From the NCBI GenBank assembly GCA_903890265.1, contig CAITAM010000094.1, positions 1-12,684 on the forward strand: 12,684 nt of DNA. Direction: 5' to 3'. A program made the translations under genes and the position numbers. The notes below the pieces were generated by a model. That model did not search any database. It was not told the origin of the DNA and saw nothing but the letters and a program-made list of their open reading frames with translations. Shown in pieces: positions 7,506 to 12,684 of the stretch; the first letter of the stretch is position 1; each line of letters begins with the position of its first letter. The DNA comes from an uncultured Pseudomonadota bacterium (GTDB taxonomy: Bacteria > Pseudomonadota > Gammaproteobacteria > Steroidobacterales > Steroidobacteraceae).

Positions 7506-7550
7506 GTCGTCGCTGGTCGTCGCTGGCCGTTGCTGGCCGTCGCTGGCCGA
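7506..7550 (+). repeat. 10-bp tandem repeat, four units plus a partial one
   Basis: Four consecutive 10-base units are CGCTGGTCGT (7511), CGCTGGCCGT (7521), TGCTGGCCGT (7531) and CGCTGGCCGA (7541). The preceding GTCGT (7506-7510) matches the end of a unit. Each unit differs from the consensus CGCTGGCCGT by at most one base. The array sits in the 275-base non-coding gap between the acyltransferase and ugd, about 45 bases before a candidate -35 box. A period that is not a multiple of three fits non-coding DNA. Apart from this array, the hairpin at 7434-7450 and the promoter candidate, the gap holds only GC-rich sequence with no gene. Confidence 0.85.
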
Positions 7551-7593
7551 CCCGCGTCACGCCTGCCGTTGCCGATAGCGTGAGATGCGTCCT

Positions 7594-7622
7594 TTGACCG
7601 GTCTGCCCCTGCGGGTTACCCT
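7594..7622 (+). promoter_or_regulatory. Candidate sigma70-type promoter for ugd
   Basis: TTGACC (7594-7599, five of six to the -35 consensus) is followed after 17 bases by TACCCT (7617-7622), which keeps the T, A and final T of the -10 hexamer. An AT-rich run TTTTAAAAAT follows at once, which is conspicuous in this GC-rich DNA. The ugd start codon is 33 bases after the -10. The ribosome site is weak (GGTGA at about 7647). Confidence 0.4.
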
Positions 7623-7655
7623 TTTAAAAATCTGACCTGCGGACGCGGTGAAACC

Positions 7656-8996
7656 ATGCGAATTACGATTTTCGGCTCGGGCTACGTTGGTCTTGTTACG
7701 GGAGCGTGTCTCGCAGACGCCGGTAACCACGTGGTCTGTGTCGACGTGGACGCCGCAAAAATTGAGCGCCTCAACCGCGGCGAAGTGCCGATCCACGAGC
7801 CGGGCCTCGACGAACTCATCGAGCGCAACATGGCCAAGGGCCGGCTCAAATTCACCACCGACGCCGCGGCTGGGGTCGAGCACGGCCTGTTCCAGATGAT
7901 CGCGGTCGGGACGCCGCCGGACGAAGACGGCTCCGCCGACCTTCGCCACGTGCTGTCGGTCGCGCGCACCATCGGCACGCACATCAAGGAATACCGGGTC
8001 GTCATCACGAAGTCGACCGTGCCGGTTGGCACGGCAGACAAGGTGCGGGCCGCATTGAACGAGACGCTGTCGACGCGCACCGACCGGCCGGAATTTGACG
8101 TCGTTTCGAACCCGGAGTTCCTCAAGGAGGGCGCGGCCATCGGCGACTTCATGCGCCCCGACCGCGTCGTCGTCGGCACCGACAATGCGCGCGTCACGGA
8201 ACTCATGCGGGCCCTCTACGAACCGTTTACCCGTAGCCGCGATCGATTGATCGTGATGGACGTGAAAAGCTCGGAACTGACCAAGTACGCCGCGAACGCG
8301 ATGCTGGCGACCAAGATTTCCTTCATGAACGAGATCGCGAATCTCGCCGAGCGGGTTGGCGCCGACGTCGAGAAAGTCCGCGTCGGGATCGGTTCGGATG
8401 CCCGTATCGGTTACAGCTTCATCTACCCGGGGGTCGGTTACGGGGGATCGTGCTTCCCGAAGGACGTGCAGGCGCTCGAGCGCTCGGCAAAGGCCGTTGG
8501 CTACGAGCCGCTGATCCTGTCGGCGGTCGAAGCCGTGAATGCGCGACAGAAGACGGTGCTGTTCGACAAGATTGCCCGGCATTTCGACGGCAAGCTCGAC
8601 GGGCGCACGGTGGCCGTCTGGGGCCTCGCGTTCAAGCCGAATACGGACGATATGCGCGAGGCGCCGAGCCGGGTATTGATCGAAGCGCTGTGGGCGGCAG
8701 GCGCCCGCGTCCGTGCCTACGATCCGGTCGCCATGCAGGAGGCGACGCGCATCTACGGGGCCCGGGCCGATTTCACCCTGTGCGAGACGATGGAGCAGGC
8801 GCTGGCCGGTGCCGATGCGCTCGCGATCGTCACGGAGTGGCAGGAGTTCCGCAGCCCGGACTTCGATTCCATTCGCACCGCGCTCAAGACGCCCGTCATT
8901 TTCGACGGCCGCAACCTGTACGACCCGGCCCTCGTCAGTCGTTTCGGGCTGACCTACTACGCGATCGGGCGGAGCGTGACCCGGCCCGCGGGCTGA
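7656..8996 (+). CDS. ugd: UDP-glucose 6-dehydrogenase
   Basis: Oxidises UDP-glucose to UDP-glucuronate with two NAD+ in the cytoplasm, giving the acidic sugar for the polysaccharide or a precursor of UDP-sugars such as UDP-xylose or UDP-galacturonate. The 446 residues are the normal length. The NAD-binding G7-x-G9-Y-V-G12 is followed by VDVDAAKIERLNRGEVPIHEPGL. VVSNPEFLKEGAA carries K157, and KYAANAMLATKISFMNE gives K210 and N214. The catalytic thiol is C266 in YGGSCFPKDV. The C-terminal domain has GLAFKPNTDDMREAPS and ends near FDGRNLYDP. GSGYVGLVTGACLAD points to the UDP-glucose branch and not to the UDP-GlcNAc/UDP-ManNAc dehydrogenases (WbpA/WecC). It probably opens its own transcription unit with manC, 72 bases downstream. 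Confidence 0.95.
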   Translation: MRITIFGSGYVGLVTGACLADAGNHVVCVDVDAAKIERLNRGEVPIHEPGLDELIERNMAKGRLKFTTDAAAGVEHGLFQMIAVGTPPDEDGSADLRHVLSVARTIGTHIKEYRVVITKSTVPVGTADKVRAALNETLSTRTDRPEFDVVSNPEFLKEGAAIGDFMRPDRVVVGTDNARVTELMRALYEPFTRSRDRLIVMDVKSSELTKYAANAMLATKISFMNEIANLAERVGADVEKVRVGIGSDARIGYSFIYPGVGYGGSCFPKDVQALERSAKAVGYEPLILSAVEAVNARQKTVLFDKIARHFDGKLDGRTVAVWGLAFKPNTDDMREAPSRVLIEALWAAGARVRAYDPVAMQEATRIYGARADFTLCETMEQALAGADALAIVTEWQEFRSPDFDSIRTALKTPVIFDGRNLYDPALVSRFGLTYYAIGRSVTRPAG

Positions 8997-9068
8997 TCAC
9001 CGCGGCCCGGGCCGCCTGACCCGGTGCGGCGGACGGCGAATGGACACGTTTCTGAAGGTAGCTACCCC

Positions 9069-10496
9069 ATGCTGACGCCAGTCATCCTCTCCGGCGGCTC
9101 CGGGACACGGCTCTGGCCGCTGTCGCGCGACCTCTACCCGAAGCAGTTTCTGAGTCTCACGAGCGACCTGACGATGTTTCAGGACACCGTCGAGCGCCTG
9201 CGAGGGCTCGCCGCCGAACCGCCGGTGGTCGTCTGCAACGAGCAGCACCGCTTCATCGTCGCCGAGCAGCTGCGCCAGATGGGCAGCCAGGCCACGTCGA
9301 TCGTGCTCGAGCCGGTCGGGCGCAATACCGCGCCGGCGGTGGCGGTCGCTGCACTCGCGGCGCTTCGTGCCCAGGCCAGCGAGGCGGCGGACCCCGTGCT
9401 CCTCGTCATGCCGGCCGATCACGTCATCAGCCACCCGCAGCGCTTCCATGCTGCGGTCGAGAACGGTTTTCGTGCGGCACTCGAGGGGCAACTCGTGACG
9501 TTCGGGATCGTGCCGACGAAGGCCGAGACGGGCTACGGCTACATCCGCCGTGGTGAGTCGCTCGGCGGGGTGCACCGCGTCGCTGCCTTCGTCGAAAAGC
9601 CGGATCTGGCGCGTGCCGAAGGCTACGTCGCCTCCGGCGAGTACTTCTGGAACAGCGGCATGTTCATGTTCAGTGCGCGCCGCTACCTCGCGGAACTCGA
9701 GCGCTACGCGCCGGAAATGCGGCTCGCCTGCGAGGCCGCGTTCCACGAGGCGAGCAAGGATCTGGATTTCACCCGGCTCTCGAAAGAGGCCTTCGGTCGG
9801 TGCCCGAGCGATTCGATCGACTACGCCGTGATGGAGAAGACCGATTCCGCCGTCATGGTGGCGCTCGATGCCGGCTGGAGCGACGTCGGCTCGTGGTCGG
9901 CGTTGCACGAGGCGGCGGCTGAGGATCCGTCGGCCAACGTCACGCGCGGCGACGTCGTCAGCGAGGCGACGACGGGTTGCTACCTCTATTCCAGCCATCG
10001 CCTGGTGGCCACGGTTGGCGTCACCGACATGGTCGTGATCGAGACCAAGGACGCGGTCATGGTCGCGCCGAAAGACCGGGTCCAGGAAGTGAAAAATCTG
10101 GTCGGTCGCCTGAAGCAGATGGGCCGCAGCGAGACCCAGATGCACCGCGAGGTGTTCCGTCCGTGGGGCTCGTACGACAGCGTCGATGGCGGCGACCGCT
10201 TCCAGGTCAAGCGCATTAAGGTGAATCCGGGCGGCGCGCTGTCCCTGCAGATGCATCATCACCGTGCCGAGCACTGGATCGTGGTTTCCGGGACCGCCGA
10301 GATCACCTGCAACGACAAGGTGTTCCTCCTCGCCGAGAACCAGTCGACCTACATTCCGGTCGGGGCGACGCACCGAATCGCGAATCCGGGCAAGGTACCC
10401 CTGCACATCATTGAGGTGCAGTCGGGCTCCTACCTCGGCGAGGACGACATCGTCCGCTTCGAGGACAAATACGGCCGCAAGGGCACGACGAACTGA
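9069..10496 (+). CDS. manC: Bifunctional mannose-1-phosphate guanylyltransferase / mannose-6-phosphate isomerase
   Basis: Makes GDP-mannose from mannose-1-phosphate and GTP, and also interconverts fructose-6-phosphate and mannose-6-phosphate (type II PMI, also named AlgA, WbpW, RfbM or XanB). At 475 residues it is full length for the two-domain form. The N-terminal nucleotidyltransferase has the signature SGGSGTRLWPLSRDLYPKQF at residues 8-27, FVEKP at 174-178, NSGMF from 195, and DYAVMEKT. The C-terminal cupin isomerase has RPWGSYDSVDGGDRF and the metal-site motif QMHHHRAEHW, with H396-H398, E401 and H402. The ATG at 9069 is chosen because GAAGGT (9054-9059) lies nine bases before it and the protein then starts at the family position; an in-frame start at 9024 would add 15 unrelated residues. 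Phosphomannomutase, needed between the two activities, is not in the window. A strong terminator follows. Confidence 0.96.
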   Translation: MLTPVILSGGSGTRLWPLSRDLYPKQFLSLTSDLTMFQDTVERLRGLAAEPPVVVCNEQHRFIVAEQLRQMGSQATSIVLEPVGRNTAPAVAVAALAALRAQASEAADPVLLVMPADHVISHPQRFHAAVENGFRAALEGQLVTFGIVPTKAETGYGYIRRGESLGGVHRVAAFVEKPDLARAEGYVASGEYFWNSGMFMFSARRYLAELERYAPEMRLACEAAFHEASKDLDFTRLSKEAFGRCPSDSIDYAVMEKTDSAVMVALDAGWSDVGSWSALHEAAAEDPSANVTRGDVVSEATTGCYLYSSHRLVATVGVTDMVVIETKDAVMVAPKDRVQEVKNLVGRLKQMGRSETQMHREVFRPWGSYDSVDGGDRFQVKRIKVNPGGALSLQMHHHRAEHWIVVSGTAEITCNDKVFLLAENQSTYIPVGATHRIANPGKVPLHIIEVQSGSYLGEDDIVRFEDKYGRKGTTN

Positions 10497-10499
10497 GCC

Positions 10500-10521
10500 G
10501 GGGCCGTCGTCGGCCCCTTTT
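10500..10521 (+). terminator. Intrinsic terminator after manC
   Basis: GGGGCCG (10500-10506) and CGGCCCC (10511-10517) form a perfect seven-base GC-only stem with a TCGT loop, directly followed by TTTT (10518-10521). It starts three bases after the manC stop. The T run is short, so some read-through into gmd is possible. Confidence 0.75.
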
Positions 10522-10552
10522 GTCACGCCGGCGTCATCGACGCGCGCCAACC

Positions 10553-10560
10553 TATACGAT
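10553..10560 (+). promoter_or_regulatory. Possible -10 element before gmd
   Basis: TATACGAT stands out in the GC-rich gap between the manC terminator and gmd, about 30 bases before the gmd ATG, and overlapping hexamers match four of six -10 bases. A promoter is expected here because a terminator precedes gmd. No convincing -35 hexamer is at 16-18 bases; TTGTCA at 10520-10525 is too far. The gmd ribosome site AAGGGG (10580-10585) is good. Confidence 0.3.
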
Positions 10561-10590
10561 TAACGTTGAGATCGGGCTCAAGGGGCGACC

Positions 10591-11682
10591 ATGGTGCGCA
10601 AGATTGCGCTGTTGACGGGTGTGACGGGTCAGGACGGCGCCTACCTCGCCGAGTTCCTGCTGGGCAAGGGCTACGAGGTCCACGGGATCAAGCGCCGTAG
10701 CTCGTCCTTCAATACCGACCGGGTGGACCACCTCTATCAGGACCCGCACAGCGCGGACCGGCGGTTCACGCTGCACTACGGTGACCTCACGGATGCGACG
10801 AATCTGATTCGCATCGTGCAGCAGGTCAAGCCCACGGAAATCTACAATCTCGGCGCGCAGAGCCACGTCGCCGTGTCGTTCGAGACGCCGGAATACACGG
10901 CCAATGCCGATGCCGTCGGCACGCTGCGTCTGCTCGAGGCGATCCGGATCCTCGGCATGGAGAAGGACGTGCGCTTCTACCAGGCCGGCACCTCCGAGAT
11001 GTTCGGCAAGGTACAGGAAATTCCGCAGCGCGAATCGACGCCGTTCTACCCGCGCTCGCCGTACGGCGTCGCCAAGCTCTACGGCTACTGGATCACGGTC
11101 AACTACCGTGAGTCCTACGGCATGTTCGCCACCAACGGGATCCTGTTCAATCACGAGTCGCCGCTGCGCGGCGAGACGTTCGTGTCGCGCAAGATCACCC
11201 GCGCGCTGACCCGGATCCGCACCGGCCTCGAGGACGCGCTCTACCTCGGCAACCTCGATGCCCGCCGTGACTGGGGTCACGCGCGCGACTACGTGGAAGC
11301 GCAGTGGCTCATGCTGCAGCAGCCGCGGCCGGATGACTACGTGATCGCGACCGGCGTGCAGTACTCGGTGCGGGACTTCGTGATGAAGGCGGGCGCCGAA
11401 CTCGGTATGCAGATCGAGTTCGAGGGCAGTGGCCTCGCCGAGTGCGGAATAGACCGTGTCTCGGGCAAGACCATCGTGCGCGTCGATCCACGTTATTTCC
11501 GTCCCGCGGAAGTCGAGACGCTCCTCGGCGACGCCTCCAAGGCCGAGCGCGAGCTCGGCTGGAAGCCGAAGATCACCTTCGACGAGCTGGTGCGGGAGAT
11601 GGTCGAGTCGGACCTCAAGATCGCCGAGCGGGACGCATCGAATCTCAAGCACGGCTTCAAAGTCGCGAATTCGCGCGAATGA
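10591..11682 (+). CDS. gmd: GDP-mannose 4,6-dehydratase
   Basis: Converts GDP-D-mannose to GDP-4-keto-6-deoxy-D-mannose, the first committed step to GDP-L-fucose (and to GDP-rhamnose or GDP-perosamine in other pathways). The 363-residue length is usual for this short-chain dehydrogenase fold. The NADP-binding motif is TGVTGQDG (residues 9-16), followed by KRRSSSFNTDRVDHLY. Catalytic residues in GTSEMFGKVQE and SPYGVAK are T134, E136, Y158 and K162, matching the E. coli enzyme's Thr/Glu/Tyr/Lys set with a small offset. The ATG at 10591 has AAGGGG five bases upstream and is preferred. Gmd uses the GDP-mannose made by the manC product just upstream. Its stop overlaps the fcl start by four bases, so the product very likely flows to GDP-fucose. 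Confidence 0.97.
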   Translation: MVRKIALLTGVTGQDGAYLAEFLLGKGYEVHGIKRRSSSFNTDRVDHLYQDPHSADRRFTLHYGDLTDATNLIRIVQQVKPTEIYNLGAQSHVAVSFETPEYTANADAVGTLRLLEAIRILGMEKDVRFYQAGTSEMFGKVQEIPQRESTPFYPRSPYGVAKLYGYWITVNYRESYGMFATNGILFNHESPLRGETFVSRKITRALTRIRTGLEDALYLGNLDARRDWGHARDYVEAQWLMLQQPRPDDYVIATGVQYSVRDFVMKAGAELGMQIEFEGSGLAECGIDRVSGKTIVRVDPRYFRPAEVETLLGDASKAERELGWKPKITFDELVREMVESDLKIAERDASNLKHGFKVANSRE

Positions 11683-12620
11683 CTCCCGGCGCGCGCGTCT
11701 TTGTGGCCGGCCACCGCGGCCTCGTCGGGCACGCGGTGGTCGAGGCACTGCGCCGCCGGGGCGTAACGGACCTCGTGCTCGCGACCCGTGCCGAGCTCGA
11801 CCTCACCGACCGGCTGAAGGTCCGCGAGTTCCTGGCCGATCGCCGGCCGACGCACGTCGTGATGGCGGCAGCCAAGGTCGGCGGCATCTATGCCAACGAC
11901 ACGTACCCTGCCGACTTCATCCGCGACAATCTCGAGATCCAGGACGCGGTGCTGGACGGCGCGTGGCGCGCCGGTGTCGCCAAGTTCTGCTTCCTCGGCT
12001 CGAGTTGCATTTATCCCCGACTCGCGCCGCAGCCGATCACCGAGGAGGCGCTCCTCACCGGGCCGCTCGAGCGCACCAACGAGTGGTACGCCATAGCGAA
12101 GATCGCCGGTATCAAGATGGTTGAGGCCTACCGCAAGCAGTACGGCTTCGACGGGATTTCGCTGATGCCGACGAACCTGTACGGCCCCGGGGACAATTTC
12201 CACCCCGACAACAGCCACGTGGTGCCGGCACTGATGCGGCGATTCCACGAGGCGAAGCTCGCCGCGGCCCCCGAGGTCGTGGTCTGGGGCACCGGGACGC
12301 CGCGGCGCGAATTCCTCTACGTCGACGACCTGGCCGAAGCGGTGTGTCACCTCACCGAGCATTACTCCGCGGCCGGGCCGATCAACGTAGGCACCGGCGT
12401 GGACGTCACGATCCGTGAGCTTGCCGAGACGATGTGCCGGGTGGTGGGCTACGCGGGCGCCCTCACCTTTGATACCTCGAAGCCGGACGGCACACCGCGT
12501 AAAGTACTGGACGTCTCCAAGGCCACGGCGCTTGGATTTACGGCACGCGTCGGCCTCGAGGAAGGATTGACGCGCACCTACCGGTGGTTCCTCGAGCACG
12601 AGGGCGACTACCGCCGCTGA
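11679..12620 (+). CDS. fcl: GDP-L-fucose synthase (GDP-4-keto-6-deoxymannose epimerase/reductase)
   Basis: Performs 3,5-epimerisation and NADPH reduction of the Gmd product to GDP-L-fucose. At 313 residues it has normal length. The Rossmann motif G11-H-R-G14-L-V-G17 is the family's GHRGLVG form. AAKVGGIYANDTYP, GSSCIYP (S108, C110) and EWYAIAK (Y137, K141) are followed by NLYGPGDNFHPDNSHVVPAL (H180). These match the E. coli enzyme's Ser, Cys, Tyr, Lys and His with a one-residue shift. REFLYVDDL and INVGTG follow. The ATG at 11679 (ATGA overlap with gmd) gives MTPGARVFVAGHRG, where the family starts; an open frame extends further upstream but only inside gmd. No separate ribosome site is evident, so translation is probably coupled to gmd. 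A 12-base palindrome CGCGAATTCGCG (11664-11675) lies four bases before the start. Confidence 0.97.
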   Translation: MTPGARVFVAGHRGLVGHAVVEALRRRGVTDLVLATRAELDLTDRLKVREFLADRRPTHVVMAAAKVGGIYANDTYPADFIRDNLEIQDAVLDGAWRAGVAKFCFLGSSCIYPRLAPQPITEEALLTGPLERTNEWYAIAKIAGIKMVEAYRKQYGFDGISLMPTNLYGPGDNFHPDNSHVVPALMRRFHEAKLAAAPEVVVWGTGTPRREFLYVDDLAEAVCHLTEHYSAAGPINVGTGVDVTIRELAETMCRVVGYAGALTFDTSKPDGTPRKVLDVSKATALGFTARVGLEEGLTRTYRWFLEHEGDYRR

Positions 12621-12684
12621 TGGCTAGACCGGCGGGTGCCGGGAGGTTTCTTTTGTCCATTCCAGTCGTTGCACGGTCGAGGCA
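12620..12684 (+). CDS. Likely start of a further gene, cut by window end
   Basis: The frame beginning at the ATG that overlaps the fcl stop by one base (TGATG, 12620-12622) stays open to the end of the window. In the same frame a TTG at 12653 follows a strong GGGAGG (12641-12646) at six bases, giving MSIPVVARSR. The TTG start is favoured because of that ribosome site, and because the epimerase gene in this window shows the same arrangement. Only about ten to twenty residues are visible, so no function can be given; a glycosyltransferase or other polysaccharide gene would fit the context. Confidence 0.45.
   Translation, partial: MARPAGAGRFLLSIPVVARSR
12641..12646 (+). promoter_or_regulatory. 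Ribosome binding site for the gene after fcl
   Basis: GGGAGG followed after six bases by an in-frame TTG (12653). It is one of the strongest Shine-Dalgarno matches in the window and is the main reason to expect another gene here. Confidence 0.45.

Noticed and set aside
7372..7560. Small minus-strand open frame across the gap before ugd
   Set aside because: Arg/Pro-rich product of GC-rich and repetitive DNA with no start context or recognisable family.
9002..9015. Perfect palindrome GCGGCCCGGGCCGC between ugd and manC as a terminator or operator
   Set aside because: It has no loop, no T run and only G/C bases, so it is easily produced by chance in this DNA; no regulator is known to fit.
8997..10550. 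Long open frame on the minus strand opposite manC (over 500 codons)
   Set aside because: It mirrors the GC-biased third positions of manC, has no recognisable domain and is rich in Arg/His/Ala/Gly. The + strand gene has full family motifs.
10552..12599. Minus-strand open frames opposite gmd and fcl
   Set aside because: Shadow frames with no domain signature; the + strand carries intact catalytic residues.
1..12684. Mobile elements, CRISPR arrays, tRNA or attachment sites
   Set aside because: No transposase or integrase motifs, no spaced direct repeats of CRISPR type and no tRNA-like fold were seen. The only tandem array is the 10-bp one at 7506-7550, which lacks spacers.

Overview
This window is a stretch of surface-polysaccharide biosynthesis DNA (O-antigen, capsule or exopolysaccharide). 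All genes lie on the + strand. It comes from a high-GC Gram-negative bacterium: by eye about two thirds G+C, with strong G/C preference at third codon positions. The gene types resemble those of Gammaproteobacteria such as Pseudomonas and its high-GC relatives, but the sequence does not fix the genus. No rRNA, tRNA, CRISPR array, insertion sequence or transposase was seen.

Layout. (1) Bases 1-3320 hold a tightly packed trio: a glycosyltransferase cut by the window start, a non-hydrolysing UDP-N-acetyl-sugar 2-epimerase of the WecB/WbpI family, and a WbuB-like glycosyltransferase. The order and types recall wbpH-wbpI-wbpJ of the Pseudomonas aeruginosa O5 locus. (2) After a 226-base gap with an imperfect hairpin come a DegT/ArnB-type sugar aminotransferase (3547-4713), a small PglC-like phosphoglycosyltransferase that should start the lipid-linked glycan (4713-5306), and a large membrane acyltransferase with a fused SGNH domain (about 5326-7380). 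(3) A 275-base non-coding gap carries a 10-bp tandem repeat, then a plausible sigma70-type promoter. (4) Next come ugd (UDP-glucose 6-dehydrogenase, 7656-8996) and a bifunctional manC/algA-type enzyme (9069-10496), closed by a strong intrinsic terminator at 10500-10521. (5) gmd (10591-11682) and fcl (11679-12620) are translationally coupled. An open frame after fcl suggests one more gene running off the right edge.

How the genes work together. The second half supplies precursors: UDP-glucuronate from Ugd, GDP-mannose from the bifunctional PMI/GMP, and GDP-L-fucose from Gmd plus Fcl. The first half supplies an epimerised and probably an aminated UDP-sugar, the initiating phosphosugar transferase, two glycosyltransferases and an O-acyl decoration. 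A repeat unit with an N-acetylated (perhaps amino) sugar, mannose and/or fucose, glucuronate and an O-acetyl group is a reasonable inference, not something the sequence proves. The window lacks a flippase (Wzx), a polymerase (Wzy), chain-length or export proteins, phosphomannomutase, and the dehydratase or dehydrogenase the aminotransferase needs. These must lie outside, or the pathway is shared with elsewhere in the genome.

I see no clearly undescribed system. The points most worth a second look are the locus architecture, the intergenic tandem repeat and several start-site or regulatory details.
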